From contig NZ_QJSR01000001.1 of assembly GCF_003217095.1 (NCBI RefSeq), forward strand, positions 414,916 through 478,915: a stretch of 64,000 nucleotides of DNA, given 5' to 3'. A program made the position numbers and the translations under genes. The notes beneath the pieces are model-generated. The model saw nothing but the letters and a program-made list of their open reading frames with translations. It was not told where the DNA came from and made no database searches. Positions 1 to 8,642 of the stretch are shown here, piece after piece. Numbering within the stretch: the stretch's first letter is position 1; each line of letters starts with the position of its first letter. Origin of the DNA: Rhizobium sp. PP-CC-3A-592 (GTDB taxonomy: Bacteria; Pseudomonadota; Alphaproteobacteria; Rhizobiales; Rhizobiaceae).

Positions 1-821
1 GTCTCGAAAAAGCGGACGAGATCTTCCGCCTCTTCCTCGACCTCGATATCGCTGTCACGGATGATGCGGAAGGTACCGGCGCCCTTGACGTCGTAGCCGG
101 GGAACAGGCGGCTGATGAACATGCCCACCACGTCTTCCAGCGTGATGTAACGGATGGTGGAGCGCACGTCCGGCAGGCGCACGAAGCGGTCGAGCGCCAC
201 CGGCAGGCGCAGGAGCGCCGTCATCGGATCACGCCCGGAGCGGCTGACGAGCTGCAGCCCCATGGTGAAGCCGAGATTGGGGATGAAGGGGAACGGATGC
301 GCCGGATCGATCGACAGCGGGGTCAGCACCGGGAACATCGACTGGTCGAACGTCGTCTCCAGCCAGGTCCGGTCGTCGGCCGACAGCGAGACCGGGCGGA
401 CGATCAGGATGTCTTCCTTGGCGAGATACTGCTGCAGCACGGCGAGCGACGCCTGCTGCTCCATCTGCAACGTGTTGATCTCTTTCAGGATATCGCCCAG
501 CTGCTCGGCCGGCGTCTTGCCATCGGGGCTTCGCACGACGACGCTCTGGCGCACCTGCGCCTCGAGGCCGGCGACGCGGACCATGAAGAACTCGTCGAGG
601 TTGGCCGCGGAAATCGACAGGAAGCGGACGCGCTCCAAGAGCGGATGGGCGGTGTTGAGCGTTTCCTCGAGGACCCGGCGATTGAATTGCAGCCACGAGA
701 ACTCGCGGTTGATGAACCGTTCCGGGCTGTTCAGCAGGTCAATGCCCTTGTCGACCGCACCCTTGTCCACGGGGTTGGCCGCTGGGGTGGTCGTCTTTGC
801 CGCAGCTGTCGTCGTGTCCAT
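1..821 (-). CDS. ppk: Polyphosphate kinase 1, N-terminal part (cut by window edge)
   Basis: PPK1 transfers the terminal phosphate of ATP to inorganic polyphosphate. Only the first 273 codons lie in the window; the gene runs off the left edge, so the catalytic histidine domains are not visible. The family N-terminal signature FINREFSWLQFN is at about residues 31-42, followed by the helical N-domain with LDEFFMVRVAG and HPFPFIPNLG. I chose the ATG at 819-821, preceded by a purine-rich GGGAACGGGA. It starts with a Thr/Ala-rich tail of about 25 residues. hdaA lies 64 bp upstream on the same strand, the usual rhizobial order. Identification is firm from conserved sequence; completeness cannot be judged. 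Confidence 0.93.
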   Translation of the reverse strand, partial: MDTTTAAAKTTTPAANPVDKGAVDKGIDLLNSPERFINREFSWLQFNRRVLEETLNTAHPLLERVRFLSISAANLDEFFMVRVAGLEAQVRQSVVVRSPDGKTPAEQLGDILKEINTLQMEQQASLAVLQQYLAKEDILIVRPVSLSADDRTWLETTFDQSMFPVLTPLSIDPAHPFPFIPNLGFTMGLQLVSRSGRDPMTALLRLPVALDRFVRLPDVRSTIRYITLEDVVGMFISRLFPGYDVKGAGTFRIIRDSDIEVEEEAEDLVRFFE

Positions 822-885
822 GTCCCGTTCCCTCATACGCTTTGCGAAAAGCTGCTAGACGAGTTTGACGACGGAACTGTGACAG

Positions 886-1593
886 TCAATCGTCTTGATC
901 AGGGATTTCTTGAATGTCCCCTGCATTACCAATTTTTTCAAGCACTTCAGCCGCAAGCGAGCGGCTGATCCGCGTGCGGCGGGCGAGCGCCAGACGATCG
1001 ATGTCCTCCACCACCCGATGGGCGCTTTCCAGCGAGCGCTCCATGCGGGCGACGAGGTAGGCGATCAGCCGTTCATCGGGAAAAAGCTGGCGGTCGGCAA
1101 AGAGCTTCATCAGCACCTGGCCGAGAAGATCGTCGTCCGGCTCGCTCGTCTCCACGACGGTGACCGCCTTCAGGCGTGAGGCGAGATCCGGCAGCGCCAC
1201 GCCCCAGGCGGCAGGCCGGCTGCGGGCGGTGACGAGGAGGTAGGTTCCGTTTTCGCGCACGCTGTTGATGACGTGAAACAGCGTGGTCTCGTCGAAGCCG
1301 CGGCGGTCTGCGTCCTCGAACAGGACAGGGCCCCGAGCCGCGATGTCAGGCGCCTCGCTGCCCGCGTGAAGATCGATGGCGGTCGCGCCGCTTGTTCCCG
1401 CCCAGATGGCGGCCAGATGCGACTTGCCGGAGCCCGCCGGGCCGACAAGCACCACCACCGGGGTCGGCCATTGCGGCCAGCCATCCACGATCGCCACCGC
1501 GGCCTCCAGCGAGGGCGAGACGAGCAAATCGTCCCGGCTGATCTGCGGCGCGTGCCCCAGAGGCAGCGGCAACTGGTCGTCGCGGCGGGTCAT
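886..1593 (-). CDS. hdaA: HdaA, DnaA-related regulator of replication initiation
   Basis: 235-residue DnaA-like AAA+ protein. By family knowledge, Hda/HdaA with the DNA-loaded beta clamp promotes hydrolysis of ATP bound to DnaA, which prevents re-initiation. Residues 7-12 read QLPLPL, matching the clamp-binding motif of Hda. A Walker A motif, GPAGSGKS, is at residues 51-58, and an acidic Walker-B-like stretch, VLFEDADR, follows near 93-100. The DnaA DNA-binding domain IV is absent, as expected. The ATG at 1591-1593 overlaps the stop of the upstream permease gene (ATGA), and no Shine-Dalgarno is visible, so translation is probably coupled. Confidence 0.9.
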   Translation of the reverse strand: MTRRDDQLPLPLGHAPQISRDDLLVSPSLEAAVAIVDGWPQWPTPVVVLVGPAGSGKSHLAAIWAGTSGATAIDLHAGSEAPDIAARGPVLFEDADRRGFDETTLFHVINSVRENGTYLLVTARSRPAAWGVALPDLASRLKAVTVVETSEPDDDLLGQVLMKLFADRQLFPDERLIAYLVARMERSLESAHRVVEDIDRLALARRTRISRSLAAEVLEKIGNAGDIQEIPDQDD

Positions 1594-2720
1594 GTCAGGC
1601 TGTGCGGTACGTTCGGCTGGGCTTCGATGGTCGTGTGGGTCGGGGGGCTGTGGTAGACGTCGCTTTCGAGGTAGCGCGCCAGCACGAAGCGCACGAGTAC
1701 ACCAAGGGCTGCGGCGGCCGGGACCGCAACCAGAAGCCCGACGAAGCCGAACAGCGAGCCGAAGGCAAGCAACGCGAACATGAGCCAGACCGGATGCAGG
1801 CCGACGCTGCTGCCGACCAGCTTGGGCTGCAGGATGTTGCCTTCTAGGAACTGGCCGGAGAAGAAGATGCAGGCGACCACGATGACCCAGAAGTAATCCG
1901 GCCAAAACTGCACCAACGCCACACCGACCGCCAGCACCAGGCCGACCATGGAGCCGACATAGGGAATGAAGCTGATGATGCCGGCGAAGAAGCCGATGAG
2001 CAGGCCGAAATTCAGCCCGGCGACGGTGAGGAAGATGCCGTAGTAAAGGCCGAGGATGATGCAGAGCGAGCCCTGCCCGCGCACGAAGCCGGCAATGGAG
2101 CTGTCCATGTCGGTCGCAATCTGGCGGACGGTTGAAAGCTGGCCACGCGGGATCCAGCTATCGACCTTGGCGACCATGCGGTCCCAGTCGAGCAGCAGAT
2201 AGAAGGCGACGACCGGCGTAACGACGAAGAGCGAGATGATGTCGAGCAGCGCGACGCCGGAGTTCCACAGCTGCTGCACCAGCGTGCCGAGGAAACTTGC
2301 GCCCTGCGCCATGAGGCGGGACGAATTCTCGCGGATCGCGGGCAGCTGGCTTTGCAGCCAATCCGGCAGGATATCGGCCTGGGGGCTGGCGAGGAAATTC
2401 TGGAAGCTGGCCACGTAGTCCGGGATCTTGGTGATAAAATCCGACGCCTGCGTGAAGATGATCGGGATGATCAGCACCAGCGACAGGGCGAAGACGACGA
2501 TGAAACCGATGAGGATGACGATCGTCGCCATCATCCGGCTCAAGCCCCATTTTTCCAGCCGGTCGGCGATGGGATCGAGGAAGTAGGCGAGCGCCATGCC
2601 GGCGAGAAACGGCAGGAGGATGGAGGAGAAGACCATCAGGAAGACGATGAAGAGGACGAAAAAGACAAGCCAGAAGATCGCCTGGCGGCGAAGTCCCTTC
2701 CCGCTGAACATGGTGGCCAT
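1590..2720 (-). CDS. AI-2E family transporter (PerM/YdiK-like permease)
   Basis: 376-residue polytopic membrane protein with about eight hydrophobic segments. Two hydrophobic stretches lie near residues 12-35 and 60-85, a soluble stretch rich in amphipathic helices follows, and a cluster of C-terminal segments contains IISFIPYVGSMVG and a glycine-rich FGSLFGFVGLLVAVP. This is the AI-2E/PerM layout; substrates of most members are unknown. Start: the ATG at 2718-2720 has GGAG at good spacing; an ATG eight codons upstream (2742-2744) is possible but lacks an SD. The gene is divergent from purM and its stop overlaps hdaA. Substrate and role here are not inferable. Confidence 0.85.
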   Translation of the reverse strand: MATMFSGKGLRRQAIFWLVFFVLFIVFLMVFSSILLPFLAGMALAYFLDPIADRLEKWGLSRMMATIVILIGFIVVFALSLVLIIPIIFTQASDFITKIPDYVASFQNFLASPQADILPDWLQSQLPAIRENSSRLMAQGASFLGTLVQQLWNSGVALLDIISLFVVTPVVAFYLLLDWDRMVAKVDSWIPRGQLSTVRQIATDMDSSIAGFVRGQGSLCIILGLYYGIFLTVAGLNFGLLIGFFAGIISFIPYVGSMVGLVLAVGVALVQFWPDYFWVIVVACIFFSGQFLEGNILQPKLVGSSVGLHPVWLMFALLAFGSLFGFVGLLVAVPAAAALGVLVRFVLARYLESDVYHSPPTHTTIEAQPNVPHSLT

Positions 2721-2837
2721 CTGAGGCTCCGATCGTGTTGACATCGCGGCGGCCCATGGCGCGCTTCCAATGAGATAGGCGCGAGATAGGACGGTGCAAG
2801 GCGGCGGGTCAAGCGCCCATGATTCGCTATCCCCGAG

Positions 2838-2858
2838 GGATGACTCTCGGATGACTCT
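2838..2858. repeat. Tandem 10-mer in the perM-purM divergent region
   Basis: GGATGACTCT occurs at 2838-2847 and again at 2849-2858, period 11, followed by a partial third GGGATC. It lies between the divergent starts of the permease (2720) and purM (2973). One helical turn between copies would suit a dimeric regulator, but that is inference. Confidence 0.5.
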
Positions 2859-2972
2859 GGGATCGCGCCAAGATCCATGCGGGAAAAAGCCCCGCGAGAG
2901 CGCCTGCACGCTTGCACTTGCCCGCACCACATGCCAATCGCAGGGCTTGAACGGGTGCGTGGAGAGCCAAAC

Positions 2973-4055
2973 ATGAGCCAGTCGGGTAAGAATGGTCTGA
3001 CCTACAGCGATGCGGGCGTCGATATCGATGCCGGAAACCTGATGGTCGAGAAGATCAAGCCGCATGTGCGCTCCACCCGCCGGCCCGGCGCCGATGGCGA
3101 GATCGGCGGCTTCGGTGGCCTGTTCGACCTGAAAGCCGCAGGCTTCACCGATCCGGTGCTGGTTGCGGCGAATGACGGCGTCGGCACCAAGCTGAAGATC
3201 GCCATCGACGCGGACAAGCACGACACCGTCGGCATCGATCTCGTGGCCATGTGCGTCAACGACCTCGTGGTGCAGGGCGCCGAGCCGCTGTTCTTCCTCG
3301 ACTATTTCGCGACCGGCAAGCTCGATCCCGACCAGGGCGCGGCCATCGTCGCCGGCATCGCGGCGGGCTGCCGGGATGCCGGATGCGCGCTGATCGGCGG
3401 CGAGACGGCGGAAATGCCGGGCATGTATTCGGGCGGCGACTATGATCTTGCCGGCTTTGCCGTCGGTGCGGCCGAACGCGGCCGCCTGCTGCCGGCCGGC
3501 GATATCGCCGAGGGCGACGTGATCCTCGGCCTCGCCTCCTCCGGCGTCCACTCCAACGGCTACTCGCTGGTGCGCAAGATCGTCGGGCTCTCGGGCCTTG
3601 CCTGGGATGCGCCTGCGCCGTTCGATGCCGGCACCGACGGCGCGACGCTTGCCGACGTGCTGATGACGCCGACCCGCATCTATGTGAAGCCGCTGCTGAA
3701 GGTCATCCGCGAGACCGGCGGCATCAAGGCGCTGGCCCACATCACCGGCGGTGGCTTTCCGGAGAACATTCCGCGCGTGCTCCCCAAGCACCTCGCAGCC
3801 GAAATCGACCTTGCCGCCGTCAAGGCGCCACCTGTGTTCTCCTGGCTTGCCCGCACCGGCGGCGTGGCGGCGACCGAGATGCTGCGCACCTTCAACTGCG
3901 GCGTCGGCATGATCGCCGTCGTCCCGGCAGAGCTTGCCGACGGCGTGACGGCAGCGCTTGCCACGGAGGGCGAGACGGTGTTCCGCCTCGGCCGGATGAT
4001 CGCCCGCGATGAGGGCGCGCCGGGCGTGGTCTACGAGGGAACGCTGGCACTGTGA
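2973..4055 (+). CDS. purM: Phosphoribosylformylglycinamidine cyclo-ligase (AIR synthetase)
   Basis: PurM closes the imidazole ring of AIR from FGAM with ATP in de novo purine synthesis. The 360-residue length is normal. The family loop NDGVGTK is at about residues 68-74, followed by the [11 protein letters not shown] motif in the middle and [13 protein letters not shown] in the C-terminal half. The ATG at 2973 has GGAGAG six bases upstream. Longer in-frame translation upstream exists but is rejected, since it is unlike the family N-terminus. purN follows at once on the same strand, so the two form a purine operon. Confidence 0.96.
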   Translation: MSQSGKNGLTYSDAGVDIDAGNLMVEKIKPHVRSTRRPGADGEIGGFGGLFDLKAAGFTDPVLVAANDGVGTKLKIAIDADKHDTVGIDLVAMCVNDLVVQGAEPLFFLDYFATGKLDPDQGAAIVAGIAAGCRDAGCALIGGETAEMPGMYSGGDYDLAGFAVGAAERGRLLPAGDIAEGDVILGLASSGVHSNGYSLVRKIVGLSGLAWDAPAPFDAGTDGATLADVLMTPTRIYVKPLLKVIRETGGIKALAHITGGGFPENIPRVLPKHLAAEIDLAAVKAPPVFSWLARTGGVAATEMLRTFNCGVGMIAVVPAELADGVTAALATEGETVFRLGRMIARDEGAPGVVYEGTLAL

Positions 4056-4081
4056 ACGAGACGATCTTGAGCGAGAGGGAC

Positions 4082-4684
4082 ATGAGCGAAACGGCGTCGC
4101 GCAAGCGCGTCGTCGTCTTCATCTCCGGCGGCGGCTCCAATATGCTGGCGCTCGCTGATGCCTGCGCAGCTGGAGACTATCCGGCCGACATCGTCGGCGT
4201 GATCTCCGACCGCGCGACCGCCGGCGGGCTCGAAAAGGCCGCCGCGCGCGGCATTCCCACCGCCGCCTTCGAGCGGCGCGACTATGCCGACAAGGCGGCG
4301 CACGAGGCTGCCATCCTCGACCATGTCGAGACGCTGCGCCCTGATCTGCTCTGCCTTGCCGGCTATATGCGGCTCCTCACCGGCGCCTTCATCAGCCGTT
4401 ACGAAGGCCGTATCCTCAACATCCACCCGTCCCTCCTGCCCGAATTCCCCGGCCTGCATACGCACCAGCGCGCACTGGATGCGGGCCGCACGGAGGCCGG
4501 ATGCACGGTGCATTTCGTCACCGAAGGCATGGACGAGGGCCCCGTCATCCTGCAGACGCGGGTGCCGGTGCTTGAAGGCGATACGGCGGAGACGCTGGCG
4601 GCGCGCGTGCTGACGGTGGAGCACAAGACCTACGCAGAGGCCCTGCGGATGGTGGCGAGCGGTGATGTTCGGATGGGCGTCTGA
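4082..4684 (+). CDS. purN: Phosphoribosylglycinamide formyltransferase
   Basis: PurN transfers a formyl group from 10-formyl-THF to GAR. Visible are the N-terminal GGGSNM phosphate loop, the NIHPSLLPEFPG catalytic segment with its Asn and His, and a downstream Asp in GMDEGPVI, all as in the family; length is about 200 residues. I prefer the ATG at 4082, with GAGAGGGA just upstream. A GTG at 4052 overlapping the purM stop (GTGA) would add ten residues and is a real alternative. Second gene of the purM-purN operon. Confidence 0.95.
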   Translation: MSETASRKRVVVFISGGGSNMLALADACAAGDYPADIVGVISDRATAGGLEKAAARGIPTAAFERRDYADKAAHEAAILDHVETLRPDLLCLAGYMRLLTGAFISRYEGRILNIHPSLLPEFPGLHTHQRALDAGRTEAGCTVHFVTEGMDEGPVILQTRVPVLEGDTAETLAARVLTVEHKTYAEALRMVASGDVRMGV

Positions 4685-4736
4685 GGCTTGCATCCTGTTT
4701 ACGTGACTGGCCGAGGTCAGCGGCGGCGCAGGGCGT

Positions 4737-5351
4737 TCAAGGCGCCACAGACGTCCCGGCCTTCAGGCTGTCGCGGTTCATCACCGCCCATTGCAGCAGC
4801 ATGATCGTCTTGCCGTCGCAGATCTCGCCGGACGCGATCATCGCCATCGCATCGTCGAGCCCGAGTTCCACGACTTCGATATCCTCGTCTTCCGATGCGA
4901 GGCCACCGCCCTCCTCCACGCGGTCCTCGATATCGATGATGGCGGCGAAGCAGTGGACGATTTCGGTGACGGCGCCGGGAGACATATAGGCCTTGAAGAG
5001 CGAGCGGACGGCGCCGACGCGGTAGCCGGTTTCCTCCATCGCCTCGCGGCGGATCGCATCCTCGGGCGCATCGCCATCGAGCAGGCCGGCCGGCGTTTCC
5101 AGCATCCAGCCCGTGCCGCCATTGACATAGGTCGGCACGCGGAACTGGCGCACGAGCACCACGACATCGCGCCGGGGATCGTAGAGCAGGATCGTCGCGC
5201 CGTTGCCGCGATCATAGGTCTCGCGCTTCAACACCTTGGCGCGGCCGTCGGCATCCGTGTAGCGGAAGGTGATGTTGCGCAGGTGATACCAGTTCTTCGA
5301 GAGCGTCTCGTCCTTGAGGATCTCGATGGTCACGGTCTCGGACTTGCTCAT
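4737..5351 (-). CDS. nudK: NudK-like Nudix hydrolase (GDP-mannose pyrophosphatase family)
   Basis: 204-residue Nudix protein. The Nudix box spans about residues 89-112 and ends in REAMEETGY, with the REUxEExGU catalytic residues intact; as in NudK, the usual upstream Glu is replaced (AGLLDGD). YDRGNGATILLYD before it and YMSPGAVTE and EDEDIEV after it closely match E. coli NudK, which splits GDP-mannose. Enzyme specificity is inferred from this resemblance. The ATG at 5349-5351 overlaps the stop of the oxidoreductase gene (ATGA), indicating coupled translation. Confidence 0.85.
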   Translation of the reverse strand: MSKSETVTIEILKDETLSKNWYHLRNITFRYTDADGRAKVLKRETYDRGNGATILLYDPRRDVVVLVRQFRVPTYVNGGTGWMLETPAGLLDGDAPEDAIRREAMEETGYRVGAVRSLFKAYMSPGAVTEIVHCFAAIIDIEDRVEEGGGLASEDEDIEVVELGLDDAMAMIASGEICDGKTIMLLQWAVMNRDSLKAGTSVAP

Positions 5352-7525
5352 GCGGGTTCTGCCATTCGAAGGGTCTCGTCGCGTCTCAGCCAGACGCGGT
5401 TGTCGTGGAAGGCGGCGCCGCCATAGGGCGCGACGCTGTCGGCACCGGTCAGCACGTTGATGCCTTCGCCGTCGAGATGGGCGCCGTTCGGCCACAAGCC
5501 CTCGGCGATCACCACCCCCGGCCGCGTGCCGCCGCCGAGGCGGGCGTGGAGGCGGATCTCGCCCCTGACATTGCCGAGCCTGACAACGTCACCATCCGCG
5601 ATGCCGAGGTTTGCTGCATCGGCGGCATGGATCATCACCTCCGGACGGCCTTCCTTCTGCACCGAGCCCGGCGTTTCCGCAAAGCTCGAATTGAGGAAGG
5701 AGCGCGCCGGCGAGGTCGCCAGACGGAACGGATGGTCCGCGTCAGCCGACTCGATCAGATCCGCATGGTCGGGATAGACCGGGAGGCCTTCGACCGGGCC
5801 GAGCATGCCCATGGCAGCCGGCGGGCGATTGGGCGCGGGCGTGCCGGTCCAGTCGGCGCGGAAGCGGAAGCGGCCGTCGGCATGGGCGAAGCCCTCGATG
5901 AAATGGGCCGTGGCGAAGTCCGGCTGGACATCCAGCCATTTCGCCGCCTTCAGGTGCTCGTAGCCGCTGTCATAGTTGACGAGAATGCGGTCGATATGCT
6001 CACGCTCGCTAAGGCCGAAGCCCGCGCGGTCGGCGACGCCGAGGCGTTTTGCCAGTTCCTCGATGACGAAGAGGTTGGTGCGCACCGTTGCCGGCGGCTC
6101 CACGAGCTTCGGCCCGAGCAGGATGTGCTGGTGGCCACCGCCGCGGTAGAGGTCGTCATGCTCCAGGAACATGGTGGCCGGCAGCACGATATCGGCAAGC
6201 TTTGCCGTGTCGGTCATGAACTGCTCGTGCACCGCGACGAAGAGATCGTCGCGCAGGAAGCCACGCTTCACCAGCCGTTGTTCCGGGGCGACGTTCACGG
6301 GATTGGTGTTCTGGATGAGGAGCGCCGTCACCGGGCCGCGATGGCGCAGCGCCTCGGCATCGCCGGTCAGCACGCGGCCGATCTGCGACTGGTCGAGCAT
6401 GCGGATGTCGGGGTCCACCATAGCGGTGCCCATCAGCTCGCGCTTGTCGAAACGGAAGATGTCGTTGTTGGAGTGGAACGCGCCGCCGCCCTCGTGCTTC
6501 CATGAACCGAGCACCGTGGCGATGCTCGCGGCCGCGTGGATCGCCACCGCGCCGTTGCGCTGGCGGGTGAAGCCGTAGCCGAGGCGAAAGTAGGTCTTCG
6601 GCGTCGTGCCGACGAGTTTCGCGAAGGCCTCGATCTCCTCGACGGAGAGGCCCGTGATGTCAGACGCCCAGGCGGCGTCGCGGCTCTGCAGATGGGCCTC
6701 CAGCCCGGCCGGATCATCCGAATGCGTGGCGAGGTAGGCGCGGTCGGCATAGCCATCACGAAAGGCAATGTGCATGACGGCGCAGGCGAGTGCCGCGTCC
6801 GTGCCGGGGCGCACGGTCAGCGCCATATCGGCCTGCTTCATCGTGGGATTGTCGTAGATGTCGATGACGACGATCTTCGCCTTGCGCTCCTTGCGGGCGC
6901 GGATGGCGTGAGTCATCACGTTGACCTGGGTGGAGACCGCATTGGTGCCCCAGATGACGACACAATCCGACAGCGCCATCTCGCGCGGATCGGGACCGCG
7001 CAGCGCGCCCGTGCCCATGGTGAAGCCGGTCCAGGCCGGGTTGGTGCAGATCGAGCCGAAGAAGCCGGAATAGCGCTTGGCATTGCGCAGGCGCTCGATG
7101 CTGTCGCGTTGCACCTGCCCCATCGTGCCGGCGTAGAAGTACGGCCAGACGGCTTCCGAGCCGTGCCGTGCCTCGGCCTTGAGGAACGCCTCGGCGATCT
7201 CGTCGAGGGCAGCGTCCCAGGAGATTTCCCGGAAATCGCCCTCGCCCTTGGCACCGACGCGGCGCTGCGGCACGAGCAGGCGGCCGGGATGATAGATGCG
7301 CTCGGAATAGCGCGCCACCTTGGCGCAGATGACGCCGGCGGTGTAGCTATTGGCCGAGGCACCACGCAGCCGGCCGATCCGGCCGTCGGGGGTCAGGTCC
7401 ACCTCCAGCGCACAGGCCGAGGGACAGTCGTGCGGACAGACGGAGTGTCCGACAGCGTTTCCCGTTTTGATGGGGTTTTCCGCTTTGATGGGGGTCGCAA
7501 GGTTCATGTCTTTTCTATAGGACAT
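5348..7525 (-). CDS. Molybdopterin-dependent oxidoreductase (DMSO reductase family)
   Basis: 725-residue protein with the N-terminal 4Fe-4S ligand set: Cys at about 30, 34 and 38 (CPHDCPSAC) and 67 (GVICAK). Molybdopterin-binding domains follow, with WGTNAVSTQVN, an NTNPVNVAPE stretch, and a C-terminal molydopterin dinucleotide-binding barrel (near FLNSSFAETPG). No Tat signal is evident, so it is probably cytoplasmic. Substrate is unknown. Two starts are possible: ATG 7523-7525, or ATG 7505-7507 six codons in; neither has a convincing SD. It forms a two-gene unit with nudK. The MPT synthase genes moaD and moaE are at 22.7-23.5 kb. Confidence 0.85.
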   Translation of the reverse strand: MSYRKDMNLATPIKAENPIKTGNAVGHSVCPHDCPSACALEVDLTPDGRIGRLRGASANSYTAGVICAKVARYSERIYHPGRLLVPQRRVGAKGEGDFREISWDAALDEIAEAFLKAEARHGSEAVWPYFYAGTMGQVQRDSIERLRNAKRYSGFFGSICTNPAWTGFTMGTGALRGPDPREMALSDCVVIWGTNAVSTQVNVMTHAIRARKERKAKIVVIDIYDNPTMKQADMALTVRPGTDAALACAVMHIAFRDGYADRAYLATHSDDPAGLEAHLQSRDAAWASDITGLSVEEIEAFAKLVGTTPKTYFRLGYGFTRQRNGAVAIHAAASIATVLGSWKHEGGGAFHSNNDIFRFDKRELMGTAMVDPDIRMLDQSQIGRVLTGDAEALRHRGPVTALLIQNTNPVNVAPEQRLVKRGFLRDDLFVAVHEQFMTDTAKLADIVLPATMFLEHDDLYRGGGHQHILLGPKLVEPPATVRTNLFVIEELAKRLGVADRAGFGLSEREHIDRILVNYDSGYEHLKAAKWLDVQPDFATAHFIEGFAHADGRFRFRADWTGTPAPNRPPAAMGMLGPVEGLPVYPDHADLIESADADHPFRLATSPARSFLNSSFAETPGSVQKEGRPEVMIHAADAANLGIADGDVVRLGNVRGEIRLHARLGGGTRPGVVIAEGLWPNGAHLDGEGINVLTGADSVAPYGGAAFHDNRVWLRRDETLRMAEPA

Positions 7526-7593
7526 CGCAAAAGCGGCTCAAAGCGCTTTGCCCTTTGCATCTCAACATTTCATCAAGGCGATCACCAGAGATC

Positions 7594-8475
7594 ATGAATT
7601 ATCGGCACATTTACCATGCGGGCAATTTCGCCGACGTGCTGAAGCATGCGGTGCTCGCCCGTCTCGTCACCTATCTGAAGCAGAAGGATAAGGCTTTTCG
7701 CGTGCTGGATACGCATGCCGGCATCGGGCTCTACGACCTTTCCAGCGAGGAAGCGCAGAAGACCGGGGAATGGCGCGACGGCATCGGCCGGCTGCTGGCA
7801 GACCCATTGCCGTCCGCGGTGGCGCCGATTCTTGCGCCCTATCTGGAGGCCATCGCGGCGCTGAACCCCGAAGGCGGGATGACGCACTATCCGGGTTCGC
7901 CAAAGCTGACGCGCCTGCTGATGCGGCCGCAGGACCGGCTGTCGGCCATGGAGCTTCACCCCGACGACTACGAGACCCTGCACCGGCTGTTTGACGGCGA
8001 CTACCAGAGCCGCATCACCGAACTCGACGGCTGGCTGGCGCTCGGCGCGCATCTGCCGCCAAAGGAGAAGCGCGGGCTGGTGCTGGTCGATCCGCCTTTC
8101 GAAGAGCCCGGCGAATACGAGCGGCTGGAAAAGGGTCTCGCCAAGGCCTATCGCCGCTTTCCCGGCGGCACGTTCTGCCTCTGGTATCCGCTGAAGCAGG
8201 GTGCGCCGATCGCCGAATTTCACGAGAGCCTGACGGCGCTGAACATTCCCAAGATGCTCTGCTGCGAGTTGACGGTGAAGAGCGACCGCGGCACGACAGG
8301 CCTGACCGGCACGGGCCTTGTGATCGTCAACCCGCCCTTCACGCTGAAGGGCGAGCTGGACGTGCTGCTGCCCTTCCTCAAGGATCGCCTGAAGCAGGAC
8401 CGCTTCGCCTCCGCCCGCGCGATCTGGCTGCGGGGCGAGGCGCGCGATCTTCCAGACGACGAGGACGAGGCCTGA
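7594..8475 (+). CDS. rlmJ: 23S rRNA (adenine-2030-N6)-methyltransferase RlmJ
   Basis: 293 residues, close to E. coli RlmJ. The N-terminus MNYRHIYHAGNFADV is the family hallmark. The SAM-binding segment VLDTHAGIGLYDL lies near residue 40, and the catalytic motif IV reads VDPPFEEPGEYER near residue 166. The enzyme methylates A2030 in 23S rRNA. I chose the ATG at 7594, which matches the family start, over an upstream in-frame ATG. The gene is divergent from the molybdopterin oxidoreductase. Confidence 0.94.
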   Translation: MNYRHIYHAGNFADVLKHAVLARLVTYLKQKDKAFRVLDTHAGIGLYDLSSEEAQKTGEWRDGIGRLLADPLPSAVAPILAPYLEAIAALNPEGGMTHYPGSPKLTRLLMRPQDRLSAMELHPDDYETLHRLFDGDYQSRITELDGWLALGAHLPPKEKRGLVLVDPPFEEPGEYERLEKGLAKAYRRFPGGTFCLWYPLKQGAPIAEFHESLTALNIPKMLCCELTVKSDRGTTGLTGTGLVIVNPPFTLKGELDVLLPFLKDRLKQDRFASARAIWLRGEARDLPDDEDEA

Positions 8476-8642
8476 TCGGGCAACGACTTCGGCTCGCCCG
8501 GCTTGACGCGATGCACCCGACCGACGCAATCTCCCGCAGCGCAACGAAGCGCCAAGGGGCAGAAACGGGAGACGACGATGACGAAGGATCTCCCCATGCC
8601 TGCCCGTGCCCCCTTGTGCCGGCCCACGCATAGGGTCCCGGC

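Noticed and set aside
4052-4081. GTG start of purN overlapping the purM stop
   Set aside because: Possible, but the ATG at 4082 has a better SD and yields the usual family N-terminus; kept as an alternative only.
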